Shown here: one piece after another, positions 1 through 6,474 of the stretch
Layout: the number at the start of each line of letters is the position of its first letter
Position numbering within the stretch: the first letter of the stretch is position 1
Assembly: GCA_017999135.1 (NCBI GenBank)
Contig: JAGOBT010000143.1
Location: 1-7,496, forward strand
Reading direction: 5' to 3'
DNA: 7,496 nt
Source of the DNA: Burkholderiaceae bacterium
Lineage (GTDB): Bacteria; Pseudomonadota; Gammaproteobacteria; Burkholderiales; Burkholderiaceae_C
Position numbers and translations under genes: made by a program
Notes under the pieces: generated by a model
What the model saw: only the letters and a program-made list of their open reading frames with translations
The model's database searches: none
Told to the model about the DNA's origin: nothing

Positions 1-689
1 AGGAAGCTCAGGCCCGATTCGGCCAGGATCACTGTGCCCACGCGGGTGGTGAACAGCACGATGATGGGCGGCAGCACATTGGGCAGCACATGGCGCCACA
101 GGATGCGCCCCGTGCCCGCGCCGATGCTCTGCGCCGCATGCACATACATGTGCTCGCGCACCGACACCACCGCCGAACGCACGATGCGCGAGCCGCCGAT
201 GCCCAGCAGCAGCGCCAGCGTGAAGATGATCTGCGGCATGCCCGGCCCGAGCACGCTGACGACGACGATCAGCACGATCAGGTCGGGGAAGCTCATCCAG
301 GCGTCCACCACCCGCTGCACCAGCATGTCGATCTTGCCGCCGAAGTAGCCGCTGATGATGCCGATCAGGCCCGAGATCAGCGTGGCCAGCGCGGCGGCCG
401 AGCAGCCGATGATCACCGACAGCTGCGCACCGTAGATGCAGCGTGACAGCATGTCGCGGCCGAGGTTGTCGGTGCCGAACCAGTGCGCCCAGCTCGGCCC
501 CTGCATGCGGTCGAGCGGCGCGATCTCGTTGTAGTCGTACGGGGCGACCCAGGGTGCAAACACGCCCACCACCAGGAACAGCAGCAGCACCACGCCACCC
601 AGCGCGCCCAGCGGCTTGTCGCGCCACAGCCGCGCGATGAAGCTGTTGCTGCGCCGCTTGGTGGCTGGCAGAGGCAACACGGCACTCAT
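1..689 (-). CDS. ABC transporter permease, DppC/OppC-like (partial, C-terminus beyond left edge)
   Basis: This is an inner-membrane permease subunit of a dipeptide/oligopeptide/nickel-type (PepT) ABC importer, expected to pair with the DppB-like protein encoded just upstream. The minus strand reads from ATG at 689 down to base 1 without a stop, giving 229 complete residues; family members are usually about 280-300, so the C-terminus is missing. The N-terminal tail is basic and is followed by a membrane segment at about residues 28-48. The family signature FGTDNLGRDMLSR lies at 71-83. Further hydrophobic segments are near 90-115, 133-147 and 153-167. The cytoplasmic EAA loop that docks the ATPase is at about 180-203 (HAAQSIGAGTGRILWRHVLP). 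The start is set by GAGG at 698-701, 8 bases before the ATG, and by a one-base overlap with the preceding stop (TGATG), so translation is probably coupled. The true substrate cannot be read from the sequence; peptides, carboxylates or other small solutes are all possible. Confidence 0.93.
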   Translation of the reverse strand, partial: MSAVLPLPATKRRSNSFIARLWRDKPLGALGGVVLLLFLVVGVFAPWVAPYDYNEIAPLDRMQGPSWAHWFGTDNLGRDMLSRCIYGAQLSVIIGCSAAALATLISGLIGIISGYFGGKIDMLVQRVVDAWMSFPDLIVLIVVVSVLGPGMPQIIFTLALLLGIGGSRIVRSAVVSVREHMYVHAAQSIGAGTGRILWRHVLPNVLPPIIVLFTTRVGTVILAESGLSF

Positions 690-1645
690 CAGCGCATCCT
701 CACTTTGGGGTCGAGCAAGCCGTAGCTCAGGTCGACCATCAGGTTGATCAGCATCACCGCCACGCCGACCACCAGGAACACGCCGGTGATGATGGGGTAG
801 TCACGCTGCTGCACCGCGTCCAGCAGCAGCAGGCCCATGCCGGGGATGACGAAGATCTGCTCGATGATCACCGCGCCGCCAATCAGCAGCGGGGCCTGCA
901 GGCCCACCAGGGTGACCACCGGGATCATGGCGTTGCGCAGCGCGTGGCGCACGATCACCATGCGCTCGCCCAGGCCCTTGGCCCAGGCGGTGCGGATGTA
1001 GTCCTGCCGCAGCACCTCCAGCATCATGGTGCGCGTCAGCCGCATGGTGATGGCCGACAGCGCGGCGCCCAGCACGATGCCCGGCAGCACCATCTGCGAC
1101 AGGTTGGCCGCCGGGTCGGTGAAGAAGGGCACGAAGTCGACCGACGGCGACCAGCCCCACCAGATCGACGGGAACACCACCACCATCGTGCCCAGCCAGA
1201 AGCTGGGCACCGCCAGCAGCAGGATGGAGAAGCTGCGGGCCAGGTAGTCGCCGGTGGTGTCTTGCCGGATGGCCGAGTAGATGCCGATGGGCAGCGCGAT
1301 GACCAGCCCGACCACCAGCGCGATGAAGCCGAGCTGGAAGGTGACCGGCAGCCGGGCGCGCAGGTGCTCGGTGACCGGCGTGCCCTGCCACAGCGACGTG
1401 CCCAGGTCGCCGTGCAGCACGATGGCCGAGATCCAGTGGAAGTACTGCTGCCACATCGGCTTGTCCATGCCCAGGGCGGCAATGATGTCTTCGCGGCTCT
1501 TCTTGTCGGCGGCCACGTCGTTCTGGCTGAGCATCATGTCGATCACGTCGCCCGGGATCAGGCGCACGGTGACGAACACGATGATGCTGGCCAGGATCAG
1601 CGTGGGCAGCAGCGCCAGCAGGCGGCGGATGACGTAGCCGCGCAT
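689..1645 (-). CDS. ABC transporter permease, DppB/OppB-like
   Basis: This is a 318-residue inner-membrane permease, the first of the two PepT-family permeases here and of normal length for DppB-type proteins. It opens with the typical family start (residues 1-32: basic MRGYVIRRLL, a first membrane helix at about 8-30, then RLIPGD). A periplasmic stretch with the family motif GDLGTSLWQGTPV follows at 79-91. Further hydrophobic segments lie at about 102-124, 137-160, 185-200, 243-265 and 286-308. The ATPase-docking EAA loop is at about 215-242 (RTAWAKGLGERMVIVRHAL with downstream IP). Its stop shares one base with the start of the DppC-like gene. The ATG at 1645 has only a weak GGGG (1652-1655) as ribosome-binding site. 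An in-frame stop at 1688-1690 limits upstream alternatives. A short ORF with a much better ribosome-binding site ends in a TGATG overlap with this start. No substrate-binding protein precedes it, unlike a standard dppABCDF order. Confidence 0.95.
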   Translation of the reverse strand: MRGYVIRRLLALLPTLILASIIVFVTVRLIPGDVIDMMLSQNDVAADKKSREDIIAALGMDKPMWQQYFHWISAIVLHGDLGTSLWQGTPVTEHLRARLPVTFQLGFIALVVGLVIALPIGIYSAIRQDTTGDYLARSFSILLLAVPSFWLGTMVVVFPSIWWGWSPSVDFVPFFTDPAANLSQMVLPGIVLGAALSAITMRLTRTMMLEVLRQDYIRTAWAKGLGERMVIVRHALRNAMIPVVTLVGLQAPLLIGGAVIIEQIFVIPGMGLLLLDAVQQRDYPIITGVFLVVGVAVMLINLMVDLSYGLLDPKVRMR

Positions 1646-1752
1646 CAGCGGCCCCGCCGCCAGCCAGCCCGCGCCGGGCGGGCCGCTTCAGGGCAGCCGC
1701 CACAGGCGTGCAGAACGGGTGCGCAGGAACGCACGATTCCAGTGTGAACCAT
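1645..1752 (-). CDS. Possible 35-aa leader ORF translationally coupled to the DppB-like permease
   Basis: On the minus strand an ATG at 1752 follows AGGAGA (1761-1766) with an 8-base gap, the strongest Shine-Dalgarno in the divergent region. The frame runs 35 codons and its TGA (1647-1645) shares the A with the permease ATG, the same TGATG junction used between the two permeases. The peptide is basic at the C-terminal end (R25, R28, R32, R33, R35). It has three cysteines, C10, C17 and C20, the last two as CGGC; no signal peptide or known domain is seen. I do not recognise it. Codon third positions are less GC-biased than in the flanking genes, so it may matter for its translation and not for its product. 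It may couple ribosome entry to the poorly marked permease start. It could also be a chance ORF in untranslated leader. Only the ribosome-binding site, the frame and the overlap are seen; the function is inferred. Confidence 0.38.
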   Translation of the reverse strand: MVHTGIVRSCAPVLHACGGCPEAARPARAGWRRGR

Positions 1753-1760
1753 GGGCCTTG

Positions 1761-1766
1761 TCTCCT
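1761..1766 (-). promoter_or_regulatory. Strong Shine-Dalgarno (AGGAGA) ahead of the leader ORF
   Basis: The plus strand reads TCTCCT, so the minus strand reads AGGAGA, 8 bases before the ATG at 1752. It is closer to the anti-Shine-Dalgarno complement than anything next to the permease ATG at 1645. It is the main reason for taking the leader ORF seriously. Confidence 0.5.
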
Positions 1767-1770
1767 GTTG

Positions 1771-1792
1771 GCCGGCGATGCGTGCCGCCGGC
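1771..1792. repeat. GC-rich inverted repeat / possible stem-loop (GCCGGC arms)
   Basis: GCCGGC at 1771-1776 and again at 1787-1792 can pair as a 6-bp stem with a 10-base loop. Because GCCGGC is itself palindromic, this could also be two separate hexamers. In a minus-strand transcript it would lie just upstream of the AGGAGA ribosome-binding site (1761-1766). There is no T-tract, so a terminator is unlikely. The chance of such a motif in GC-rich DNA is high. Confidence 0.25.
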
Positions 1793-1890
1793 TGTGACCG
1801 CCATGACGCGCTGAGATAGAAGCCTGGGTACGCTATCGGTTTCCCTAGGTGTCACGCGGAAGACGGGCGCGTCGGCTACAGTTTCGAAAA

Positions 1891-1906
1891 CAGGGTTTGT
1901 ACCCTG
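1891..1906. promoter_or_regulatory. Candidate operator: 16-bp inverted repeat CAGGGT-N4-ACCCTG
   Basis: The sequence CAGGGTTTGTACCCTG has perfect 6-bp arms around TTGT. It sits 46-61 bases before the acyl-CoA dehydrogenase start codon, within the divergent region and close to where a promoter for the rightward genes should be. Similar half-sites lie at 1823-1831 (CCTGGGTAC) and 1913-1921 (CCTGGGTTG). The right arm, read on the minus strand with two flanking bases, is CCAGGGTAC, matching the 1823 copy at 8 of 9 bases. A dimeric repressor of acyl-CoA metabolism would fit, but no regulator gene is in view and the binding protein is unknown. Confidence 0.4.
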
Positions 1907-1937
1907 GCAGGGCCTGGGTTGCAGGCCGGCCCACACT

Positions 1938-1942
1938 GGAGA
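1938..1942 (+). promoter_or_regulatory. Ribosome-binding site (GGAGA) of the large acyl-CoA dehydrogenase subunit
   Basis: GGAGA lies 10 bases before the ATG at 1953. It supports that start over any internal methionine; the next in-frame ATG (residue 40) falls inside the conserved N-terminal helical domain. Confidence 0.65.
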
Positions 1943-1952
1943 CACCGCGCGC

Positions 1953-3182
1953 ATGGCCTCCCACCCCACCGTCGACACCCCCGCCGGCACCGCCGACGAC
2001 AGCCCCGACCTGGCTGCCTTCCGCGCCGATGTGCGCGCCTGGCTGCTGGCGAACTGCCCGGCCGAGATGCGCCAGCCGATGGCCACGGAAGATGAGGTGT
2101 GCTGGGGCGGCAGAAAGTTCCGCTTCAGCTCACCCGCGCAGAAGCTGTGGCTCGAGCGCATGGCCGAGCGCGGCTGGACCGTGCCCACCTGGCCCAGGGC
2201 CTACGGCGGCGCCGGCCTCAGTGCCCTGCAGGCCAAGGTGCTGGCGCAGGAGATGCGCGCGCTGAACTGCCGCAGCCCGCTCAACAGCTTCGGCATCTGG
2301 ATGCTGGGCCCGGCGCTGCTGCAGTTCGGCACCGAGGCGCAGAAGCTCGAACACCTGCCCCCGATCGCCCGCGGCGAGATCCGCTGGTGCCAGGGCTACA
2401 GCGAGCCCAATGCCGGGTCCGACCTGGCATCGCTGGCCACCAGGGCCGAGGATGGCGGCGACCACTTCGTCGTCAACGGTCAGAAGATCTGGACCAGCTA
2501 CGCCGACAAGGCCGACTGGATCTTCTGCCTGGTGCGCACCAGCACCGACAGCAAGCACAACGGCATCAGCTTCGTGCTGTTCGACATGGCCAGCCCGGGT
2601 GTGCGCACCCAGCCCATCCTGCTGATCTCGGGCGCCAGCCCGTTCTGCGAGACCTTCTTCGACAACGTGCGCGTCGAGAAGCGCAACCTGGTCGGCACGC
2701 TCAACAAGGGCTGGGACGTCGCCAAGTACCTGCTCGGCCATGAACGGCAGATGATCGGCAGCATCGGCGACCGTGCCGCCGCCAAGCCGCTGGGCCTGCA
2801 GGCGGCCGCCGCCATCGGCCTGGACGCCCAGGGCCGGCTGGCCGACCCGATGCTGCGTGCCCAGATCGCCGAGTTCGAGGTCGACGAGGCCGCCTTCCGG
2901 CTGATGATGGAGCGTTCCGGTGACCTGGCCCGCGGCAAGCAGGCGCACCCCGCCCTGCCGTCGATGCTGAAGTACTACGGCGCGGAACTCAACAAGCGCC
3001 GCTGGGAACTGATGATGGCCGTGTTCGGTGCCGACGCGCTGGAATGGGAGAGCGACCGCTCCCGCCATGGCGACCGGGCCCGCACCTGGCTGCGCACCAA
3101 GGCCAACTCGATCGAGGGCGGCACCAGCGAAGTGCAGCTCAACATCGTGGCCAAGCGCATCCTCGAACTGCCTGGAGCCTGA
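1953..3182 (+). CDS. Acyl-CoA dehydrogenase, catalytic (PimC-like large) subunit
   Basis: This is a flavoprotein catalysing the first beta-oxidation step, acyl-CoA to trans-2-enoyl-CoA, with electrons passed to electron-transfer flavoprotein in the cytoplasm. It is 409 residues, near the usual 380-410. After a short Pro/Thr/Asp-rich tail (about 1-18), an alpha-helical N-domain (20-140) includes GWTVPTWPRAYGGAGLS at 74-90. The FAD/substrate beta-domain carries WCQGYSEPNAGSDLASL (145-161) and NGQKIWTS (175-182). The C-terminal helical domain includes GHERQMIG (262-269) and ends with IEGGTSEVQLNIVAKRIL (387-404). E388 aligns with the catalytic base of the medium-chain enzyme family (the Glu of YEGTSQ). 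The protein looks most like the large subunit of pimeloyl-CoA dehydrogenase, so a mid-length or dicarboxylyl-CoA substrate is plausible but not proven. It is the first gene of the rightward unit. Its stop is followed after four bases by the start of the second subunit, supporting a heteromeric enzyme. Confidence 0.95.
   Translation: MASHPTVDTPAGTADDSPDLAAFRADVRAWLLANCPAEMRQPMATEDEVCWGGRKFRFSSPAQKLWLERMAERGWTVPTWPRAYGGAGLSALQAKVLAQEMRALNCRSPLNSFGIWMLGPALLQFGTEAQKLEHLPPIARGEIRWCQGYSEPNAGSDLASLATRAEDGGDHFVVNGQKIWTSYADKADWIFCLVRTSTDSKHNGISFVLFDMASPGVRTQPILLISGASPFCETFFDNVRVEKRNLVGTLNKGWDVAKYLLGHERQMIGSIGDRAAAKPLGLQAAAAIGLDAQGRLADPMLRAQIAEFEVDEAAFRLMMERSGDLARGKQAHPALPSMLKYYGAELNKRRWELMMAVFGADALEWESDRSRHGDRARTWLRTKANSIEGGTSEVQLNIVAKRILELPGA
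3174..3177 (+). promoter_or_regulatory. Ribosome-binding site (GGAG) deciding the start of the small subunit
   Basis: GGAG inside the last codons of the large subunit is 9 bases before ATG 3187. The nearer ATG at 3182-3184, which overlaps the previous stop, leads to a stop after four codons, so 3187 is the real start. Confidence 0.65.
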
Positions 3183-3186
3183 TGCC

Positions 3187-4311
3187 ATGGCGCTGACCCT
3201 GACTGACGACCAGACGGCCCTGCGCGACAGCGCACGGGATTTCCTCTCGGAGCAGAGCCCCGTCAAGGCATTGCGCCAGCTGCGTGACAGCGCCGATGCC
3301 GACGGCTTCAGCCGCCCGCTGTGGGCGCAGTTTGCCGAGATGGGCTATGCCGGCGTGCTGGTGCCCGAGGCGCACGGCGGCCTGGGCCTGGGCCATGTGG
3401 ATGCCGGCGTGGTGATGGACCAGATCGGCCACCAGCTGTGCGCCAGCCCGCTGCTGGCATCGGGCATCGTGGCCACCACCGCGCTCACGCTGGCCGGCAG
3501 CGCGGCCCAGCAGGCCGCCTGGCTGCCGCGCCTGGCTGCCGCGCAGGCGATTGCCACGCTGGCGGTCGACGAAGCGGGCAAGCACCGTCCGCAGCAGCTG
3601 GCCACCACGGCACGTGCCGATGGTGACGGCTGGTTGCTCGATGGCGCCAAGGTGCTGGTGCTCGATGGCCATGTGGCCGACCTGTTCATCGTGGCTGCCC
3701 GGGTGGGCGATGCGGGCACCGGACTGTTCCTGGTGCCGGCCGGCACACCTGGTGTGCAGGTGGAGCGCACCGTGATGGTCGACGCCCACAACGCCGCGCG
3801 GGTGCGGTTCCAGGCGGTGCGCCTGGGCGCTGATGCGCTGCTCGGCACGGTCGAGTCTGGCGCAGCCACCCTGGCCGCCACGCTGGACGCCGGCGGCTGC
3901 GCTGCCGCGGCCGAGCTGCTGGGCCTGGCCGAGGAGGTGTTCGCCCGCACCATGGACTACATCAAGCAGCGCAAGCAGTTCGGCAAGCTGATCGGCGAGT
4001 TCCAGGGCCTGCAGCACCGCGCCGCCACGCTGTATGCCGACCTGGAGATCAGCCGCGCCGCGCTCATCGCCGCCCAGCAGGCGCTGGATGCCGACATCCG
4101 CACCGCCGGCAAGGCCGTGGCCGTGGCCAAGGCCCGCGCCGGCCGCACCGCCACCACGGCGGTGCAGGAAGGCGTGCAGATGCACGGCGGCATGGGCATG
4201 ACCGATGCCTTCGAGATTGGCTTCTTCATGAAGCGCGCCCGGGTGCTGAATGAGCTGTGGGGCGACAGCAATTTCCATTTCAACGCGTTCGCTTCACACG
4301 TGGGTTACTGA
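3187..4311 (+). CDS. Acyl-CoA dehydrogenase, non-catalytic-looking (PimD-like small) subunit
   Basis: This is a 374-residue acyl-CoA dehydrogenase-fold protein, best read as the partner of the preceding subunit. The fold is clear: an N-terminal helical domain with MGYAGVLVPEAHGGLGLGHVD (52-72, last residues approximate), RKQFGKLIGEFQGLQH at 262-277 and QMHGGMGMTDAFEIGFFMKR at 331-350. The usual mid-domain FAD/substrate signature (TEPxAGSD type) is replaced by AVDEAGKHRPQQ (126-137). Near the C-terminus ELWGDSNFHFNAF aligns with IEGGTSEVQLNIV of the large subunit, placing W358 where the catalytic Glu should be. Loss of the base in one subunit is known in heteromeric acyl-CoA dehydrogenases, so it probably contributes FAD binding or structure rather than its own activity. 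ATG 3187 follows GGAG (3174-3177) by 9 bases and the previous stop by 4 bases. The frame is open further upstream, but only through the coding sequence of the previous gene. Confidence 0.94.
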   Translation: MALTLTDDQTALRDSARDFLSEQSPVKALRQLRDSADADGFSRPLWAQFAEMGYAGVLVPEAHGGLGLGHVDAGVVMDQIGHQLCASPLLASGIVATTALTLAGSAAQQAAWLPRLAAAQAIATLAVDEAGKHRPQQLATTARADGDGWLLDGAKVLVLDGHVADLFIVAARVGDAGTGLFLVPAGTPGVQVERTVMVDAHNAARVRFQAVRLGADALLGTVESGAATLAATLDAGGCAAAAELLGLAEEVFARTMDYIKQRKQFGKLIGEFQGLQHRAATLYADLEISRAALIAAQQALDADIRTAGKAVAVAKARAGRTATTAVQEGVQMHGGMGMTDAFEIGFFMKRARVLNELWGDSNFHFNAFASHVGY

Positions 4312-4322
4312 CCCCGTGCACC

Positions 4323-4335
4323 CTGCGCAACGCAG
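4323..4335. repeat. Small hairpin (CTGCG-CAA-CGCAG) in the gap before the bifunctional enzyme
   Basis: A perfect 5-bp stem with a 3-base loop lies in the 55-base gap between the small dehydrogenase subunit and the hydratase/dehydrogenase gene, the longest gap in the rightward unit. No T-tract follows, so it is not a good intrinsic terminator. It could be an mRNA processing or stability element, or chance. Confidence 0.22.
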
Positions 4336-4366
4336 CGCCAGACCCTTCCTTCGAAAGAGAAACACC

Positions 4367-6457
4367 ATGACCCAGACTGTCAGCATCCGCGTGCAAGGCG
4401 CGGTCGCCGTGCTCACCATGGACCGGCCCCCGGTCAACAGCCTCGGCTACGACCTGCGCGTGGGCATTGCCGACGCGCTGGACGTGGCCAACGCCAACCC
4501 GGCGGTGCAGGCCATCGTGCTCACCGGCACCGCCCGTGCCTTCTCGGCCGGCGCCGATGTCACCGAGTTCGGCACCGCCAAGGGCGCGAAGGAGCCCAAC
4601 CTGCGCGTGGTGATCGGCCTGCTGGAGAACAACCCCAAGCCGGTGGTCGGCGCCATCGCCGGCCAGTGCCTGGGTGGCGGGCTGGAGCTGGCCATGGGCT
4701 GCCACTTCCGCGTGGCCGCGCCCGATGCCCAGCTGGGCCTGCCCGAAGTGAAGATCGGCCTGCTGCCCGGCGCCGGCGGCACGCAGCGCCTGCCGCGGCT
4801 GATCGGCCTGGAGGCGGCGCTGAACATGATCGTCAGCGGCGCGCCGGTGGCGGCCGCCAAGTTCGCCGGCACGCCGCTGGTCGACAAGGTGATCGAGGGT
4901 GACCTGACGGCCGGCGCCATCGCCTTTGCCGAGGAGGTGATCGAGAAGAAGTTGCCGGCGCGCCGCGCGCGGGACCTCAAGGTCAAGGACCCGCAGGCCG
5001 AGGCCTTCCTGCAGTTCGCCCGCAACACCGTGGGCGCGATGAGCAAGCACTTCCCCGCGCCGATGAAGTGCCTGGAGGCGGTGGCCGCCAGCGTGGGCCA
5101 GTCGTTCGACAAGGGTGTGGCGGTGGAGCGTGAAGGCTTTCTGTCGCTGATGGCCAGCCCCGAGAGCAAGGCCTTGCGCCATGTGTTCATGGCCGAGCGG
5201 GCCGCGTCCAAGATCCCCGACCTGCCAGCCGACACCGCGCTGCGCCCGATCAAGAAGGTGGGGGTGATCGGCGCCGGCACCATGGGCGGCGGCATCACGA
5301 TGAACTTCCTGAACGCCGGCATCCCTGTGGTGCTGCTGGAGATGAAGCAGGAGGCGCTGGACAAGGGCCTGGCCACCATCCGCCGCAACTACGAGAACAC
5401 CATGAAGAAGGGCAAGCTCAAGCCCGAACAGGTGGAGCAGCGCATGGCCGCCGTCACCGGCACGCTGAGCTACGACGGCTTTGCCGACGTCGACCTGGTG
5501 ATCGAGGCGGTGTTCGAGAACATGGACGTCAAGAAGACGGTGTTCGAGACGCTGGACACCGTCTGCAAGCCCGGTGCCATCCTGGCCAGCAACACCAGCT
5601 ACCTCAACGTCGACACCATCGCCGGCTTCACCCGGCGCCCGCAGGACGTGGTGGGCCTGCACTTCTTCAGCCCGGCCAATGTGATGCGCCTGCTGGAAGT
5701 GGTGCGCGGCGCGAAGACGGCGCCCGACGTGCTGGCCACCAGCATGGCGGTGGCCAAGACGATCAAGAAGATCGCCGTGGTCTCGGGCGTGTGCGACGGT
5801 TTCATCGGCAACCGCATGCTGGCGCGCTATGGCGCGGCGGCCCAGGGCCTGCTGAACGCGGGCGCCCTGCCCCAGCAGATCGACGGCGCGCTGCAGGGCT
5901 ACGGCATGGCCATGGGCCCGTTCCGCATGGGTGACCTGGCCGGCCTGGACATCGGCTGGGCCACGCGCAAGCGCAAGGCCGCCGAGGCCGGCGTGCCGCT
6001 GGATCCCAGCGTGGCCGACAAGCTGGCCGAAGCCGGCCGCTTCGGCCAGAAGACCGGCGCCGGCTACTACCGCTACGAGGCGGGCAAGCGCGATCCCATC
6101 CCCGACCCGGTGACCGAGCAGCTGATCGCCGAGTTCCGCGCGTCCAAGGGCATCGTGCCGCGCAAGATCAGCGATGACGAGGTGGTCGAGCGCTGCATCT
6201 TCGCCCTGGTCAATGAAGGCGCGCGCATCCTGGAAGAAGGCATCGCCGCCCGCGCGTCGGACATCGACATCGTCTACCTCAACGGCTACGGCTTCCCGCT
6301 GCACCGCGGCGGCCCGATGCTCTACGCCGACACCGTGGGCCTGGCCAACGTGGTGCGCGCGCTGCGCCGCTTCGCGGCCGAGCCCGGCGCCGACAAGTCG
6401 TGGCAGCCGGCGCCGCTGCTGGTGCGCCTGGCCGGCGACGGCAAGACGTTCAACTGA
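4367..6457 (+). CDS. Bifunctional enoyl-CoA hydratase / 3-hydroxyacyl-CoA dehydrogenase (PimF/FadB-like)
   Basis: This 696-residue cytoplasmic enzyme performs hydration of enoyl-CoA and NAD-dependent oxidation of 3-hydroxyacyl-CoA, steps two and three of beta-oxidation. The N-terminal crotonase domain (about 1-190) has FSAGAD (59-64) and GGGLELAMG (103-111). It also has [20 protein letters not shown] (125-144). E107 and E127 match the two catalytic glutamates of multifunctional enzyme 1, with the same 20-residue spacing. The NAD domain begins at about 296 with [11 protein letters not shown] (299-309). SNTS (408-411), H432 in [10 protein letters not shown] and E444 (the His-Glu pair, spaced 12), then FIGNRM (479-484), complete the dehydrogenase active site. 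Two C-terminal helical domains follow, ending with [15 protein letters not shown] (637-651). The length is slightly under FadB (about 730). ATG 4367 is preceded by a purine run AAAGAGA (4354-4360) and not by a GGAG. The frame extends upstream to 4250, but that part overlaps the preceding gene and lacks family similarity. Confidence 0.96.
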   Translation: MTQTVSIRVQGAVAVLTMDRPPVNSLGYDLRVGIADALDVANANPAVQAIVLTGTARAFSAGADVTEFGTAKGAKEPNLRVVIGLLENNPKPVVGAIAGQCLGGGLELAMGCHFRVAAPDAQLGLPEVKIGLLPGAGGTQRLPRLIGLEAALNMIVSGAPVAAAKFAGTPLVDKVIEGDLTAGAIAFAEEVIEKKLPARRARDLKVKDPQAEAFLQFARNTVGAMSKHFPAPMKCLEAVAASVGQSFDKGVAVEREGFLSLMASPESKALRHVFMAERAASKIPDLPADTALRPIKKVGVIGAGTMGGGITMNFLNAGIPVVLLEMKQEALDKGLATIRRNYENTMKKGKLKPEQVEQRMAAVTGTLSYDGFADVDLVIEAVFENMDVKKTVFETLDTVCKPGAILASNTSYLNVDTIAGFTRRPQDVVGLHFFSPANVMRLLEVVRGAKTAPDVLATSMAVAKTIKKIAVVSGVCDGFIGNRMLARYGAAAQGLLNAGALPQQIDGALQGYGMAMGPFRMGDLAGLDIGWATRKRKAAEAGVPLDPSVADKLAEAGRFGQKTGAGYYRYEAGKRDPIPDPVTEQLIAEFRASKGIVPRKISDDEVVERCIFALVNEGARILEEGIAARASDIDIVYLNGYGFPLHRGGPMLYADTVGLANVVRALRRFAAEPGADKSWQPAPLLVRLAGDGKTFN

Positions 6458-6474
6458 TCCACAGAAAGCACACC

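Larger units (their letters stand above)
1753..1952. other. Divergent control region between the transporter and beta-oxidation units
   Basis: This stretch separates two oppositely transcribed units, so it should hold promoters for both. It contains a GC-rich stem (1771-1792), GGGT-containing half-sites (1823-1831, 1891-1899, 1899-1907 on the minus strand, 1913-1921), an inverted repeat (1891-1906), an 8-bp palindrome TTTCGAAA (1882-1889) and CCTAGG (1844-1849). I found no sigma-70 pair with good hexamers at proper spacing on either strand, and no properly spaced sigma-54 -24/-12 element. Its composition is visibly less GC-rich around 1811-1850 and 1877-1901 than the flanking genes, as expected for promoter DNA. 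Confidence 0.55.

Noticed and set aside
801..1747. Long overlapping frames on both strands over the DppB-like permease (300 codons minus, 267 codons plus)
   Set aside because: Their products are low-complexity Ala/Arg/Gly/His/Gln-rich sequences. The 318-residue permease frame has the membrane helices and the EAA loop.
1854..1882. Possible sigma-70 -10 element TACAGT (1877-1882)
   Set aside because: It matches only 4 of 6 positions, and no acceptable -35 hexamer lies 16-18 bases upstream.
1906..1922. Possible sigma-54 promoter: TGGCAGG followed by TTGCA before the dehydrogenase operon
   Set aside because: The spacing between GG (1906-1907) and GC (1921-1922) is 13 bases, whereas the -24/-12 class needs 10. 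No other GG/GC pair with correct spacing carries the flanking consensus.
1688..2188. 166-codon minus-strand frame spanning the divergent region
   Set aside because: It runs antisense through the conserved N-terminus of the acyl-CoA dehydrogenase and shows no family-like sequence. The leader ORF in another frame has a better ribosome-binding site and junction.
3028..3186. Upstream extension of the small dehydrogenase subunit frame from 3028
   Set aside because: It lies wholly within the C-terminal coding region of the large subunit, including its catalytic motif. ATG 3187 with GGAG at the right distance is the sensible start.
2130..4278. Two antisense open frames of about 378 codons across the acyl-CoA dehydrogenase genes
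   Set aside because: They are shadow frames produced by GC-biased third positions. They have no recognisable domain or ribosome-binding site and lie opposite well-supported genes.
4250..4366. N-terminal extension of the bifunctional enzyme frame starting at 4250
   Set aside because: It overlaps the conserved end of the small dehydrogenase subunit and adds residues unlike any crotonase N-terminus. ATG 4367 begins the family-like sequence [11 protein letters not shown].
4280..6304. Very long open frame (674 codons) antisense to the bifunctional hydratase/dehydrogenase gene
   Set aside because: It mirrors a high-GC coding gene. Its product is His/Gln/Gly/Ala/Arg-rich with no family motif, while the plus-strand frame has complete catalytic motifs for two domains.
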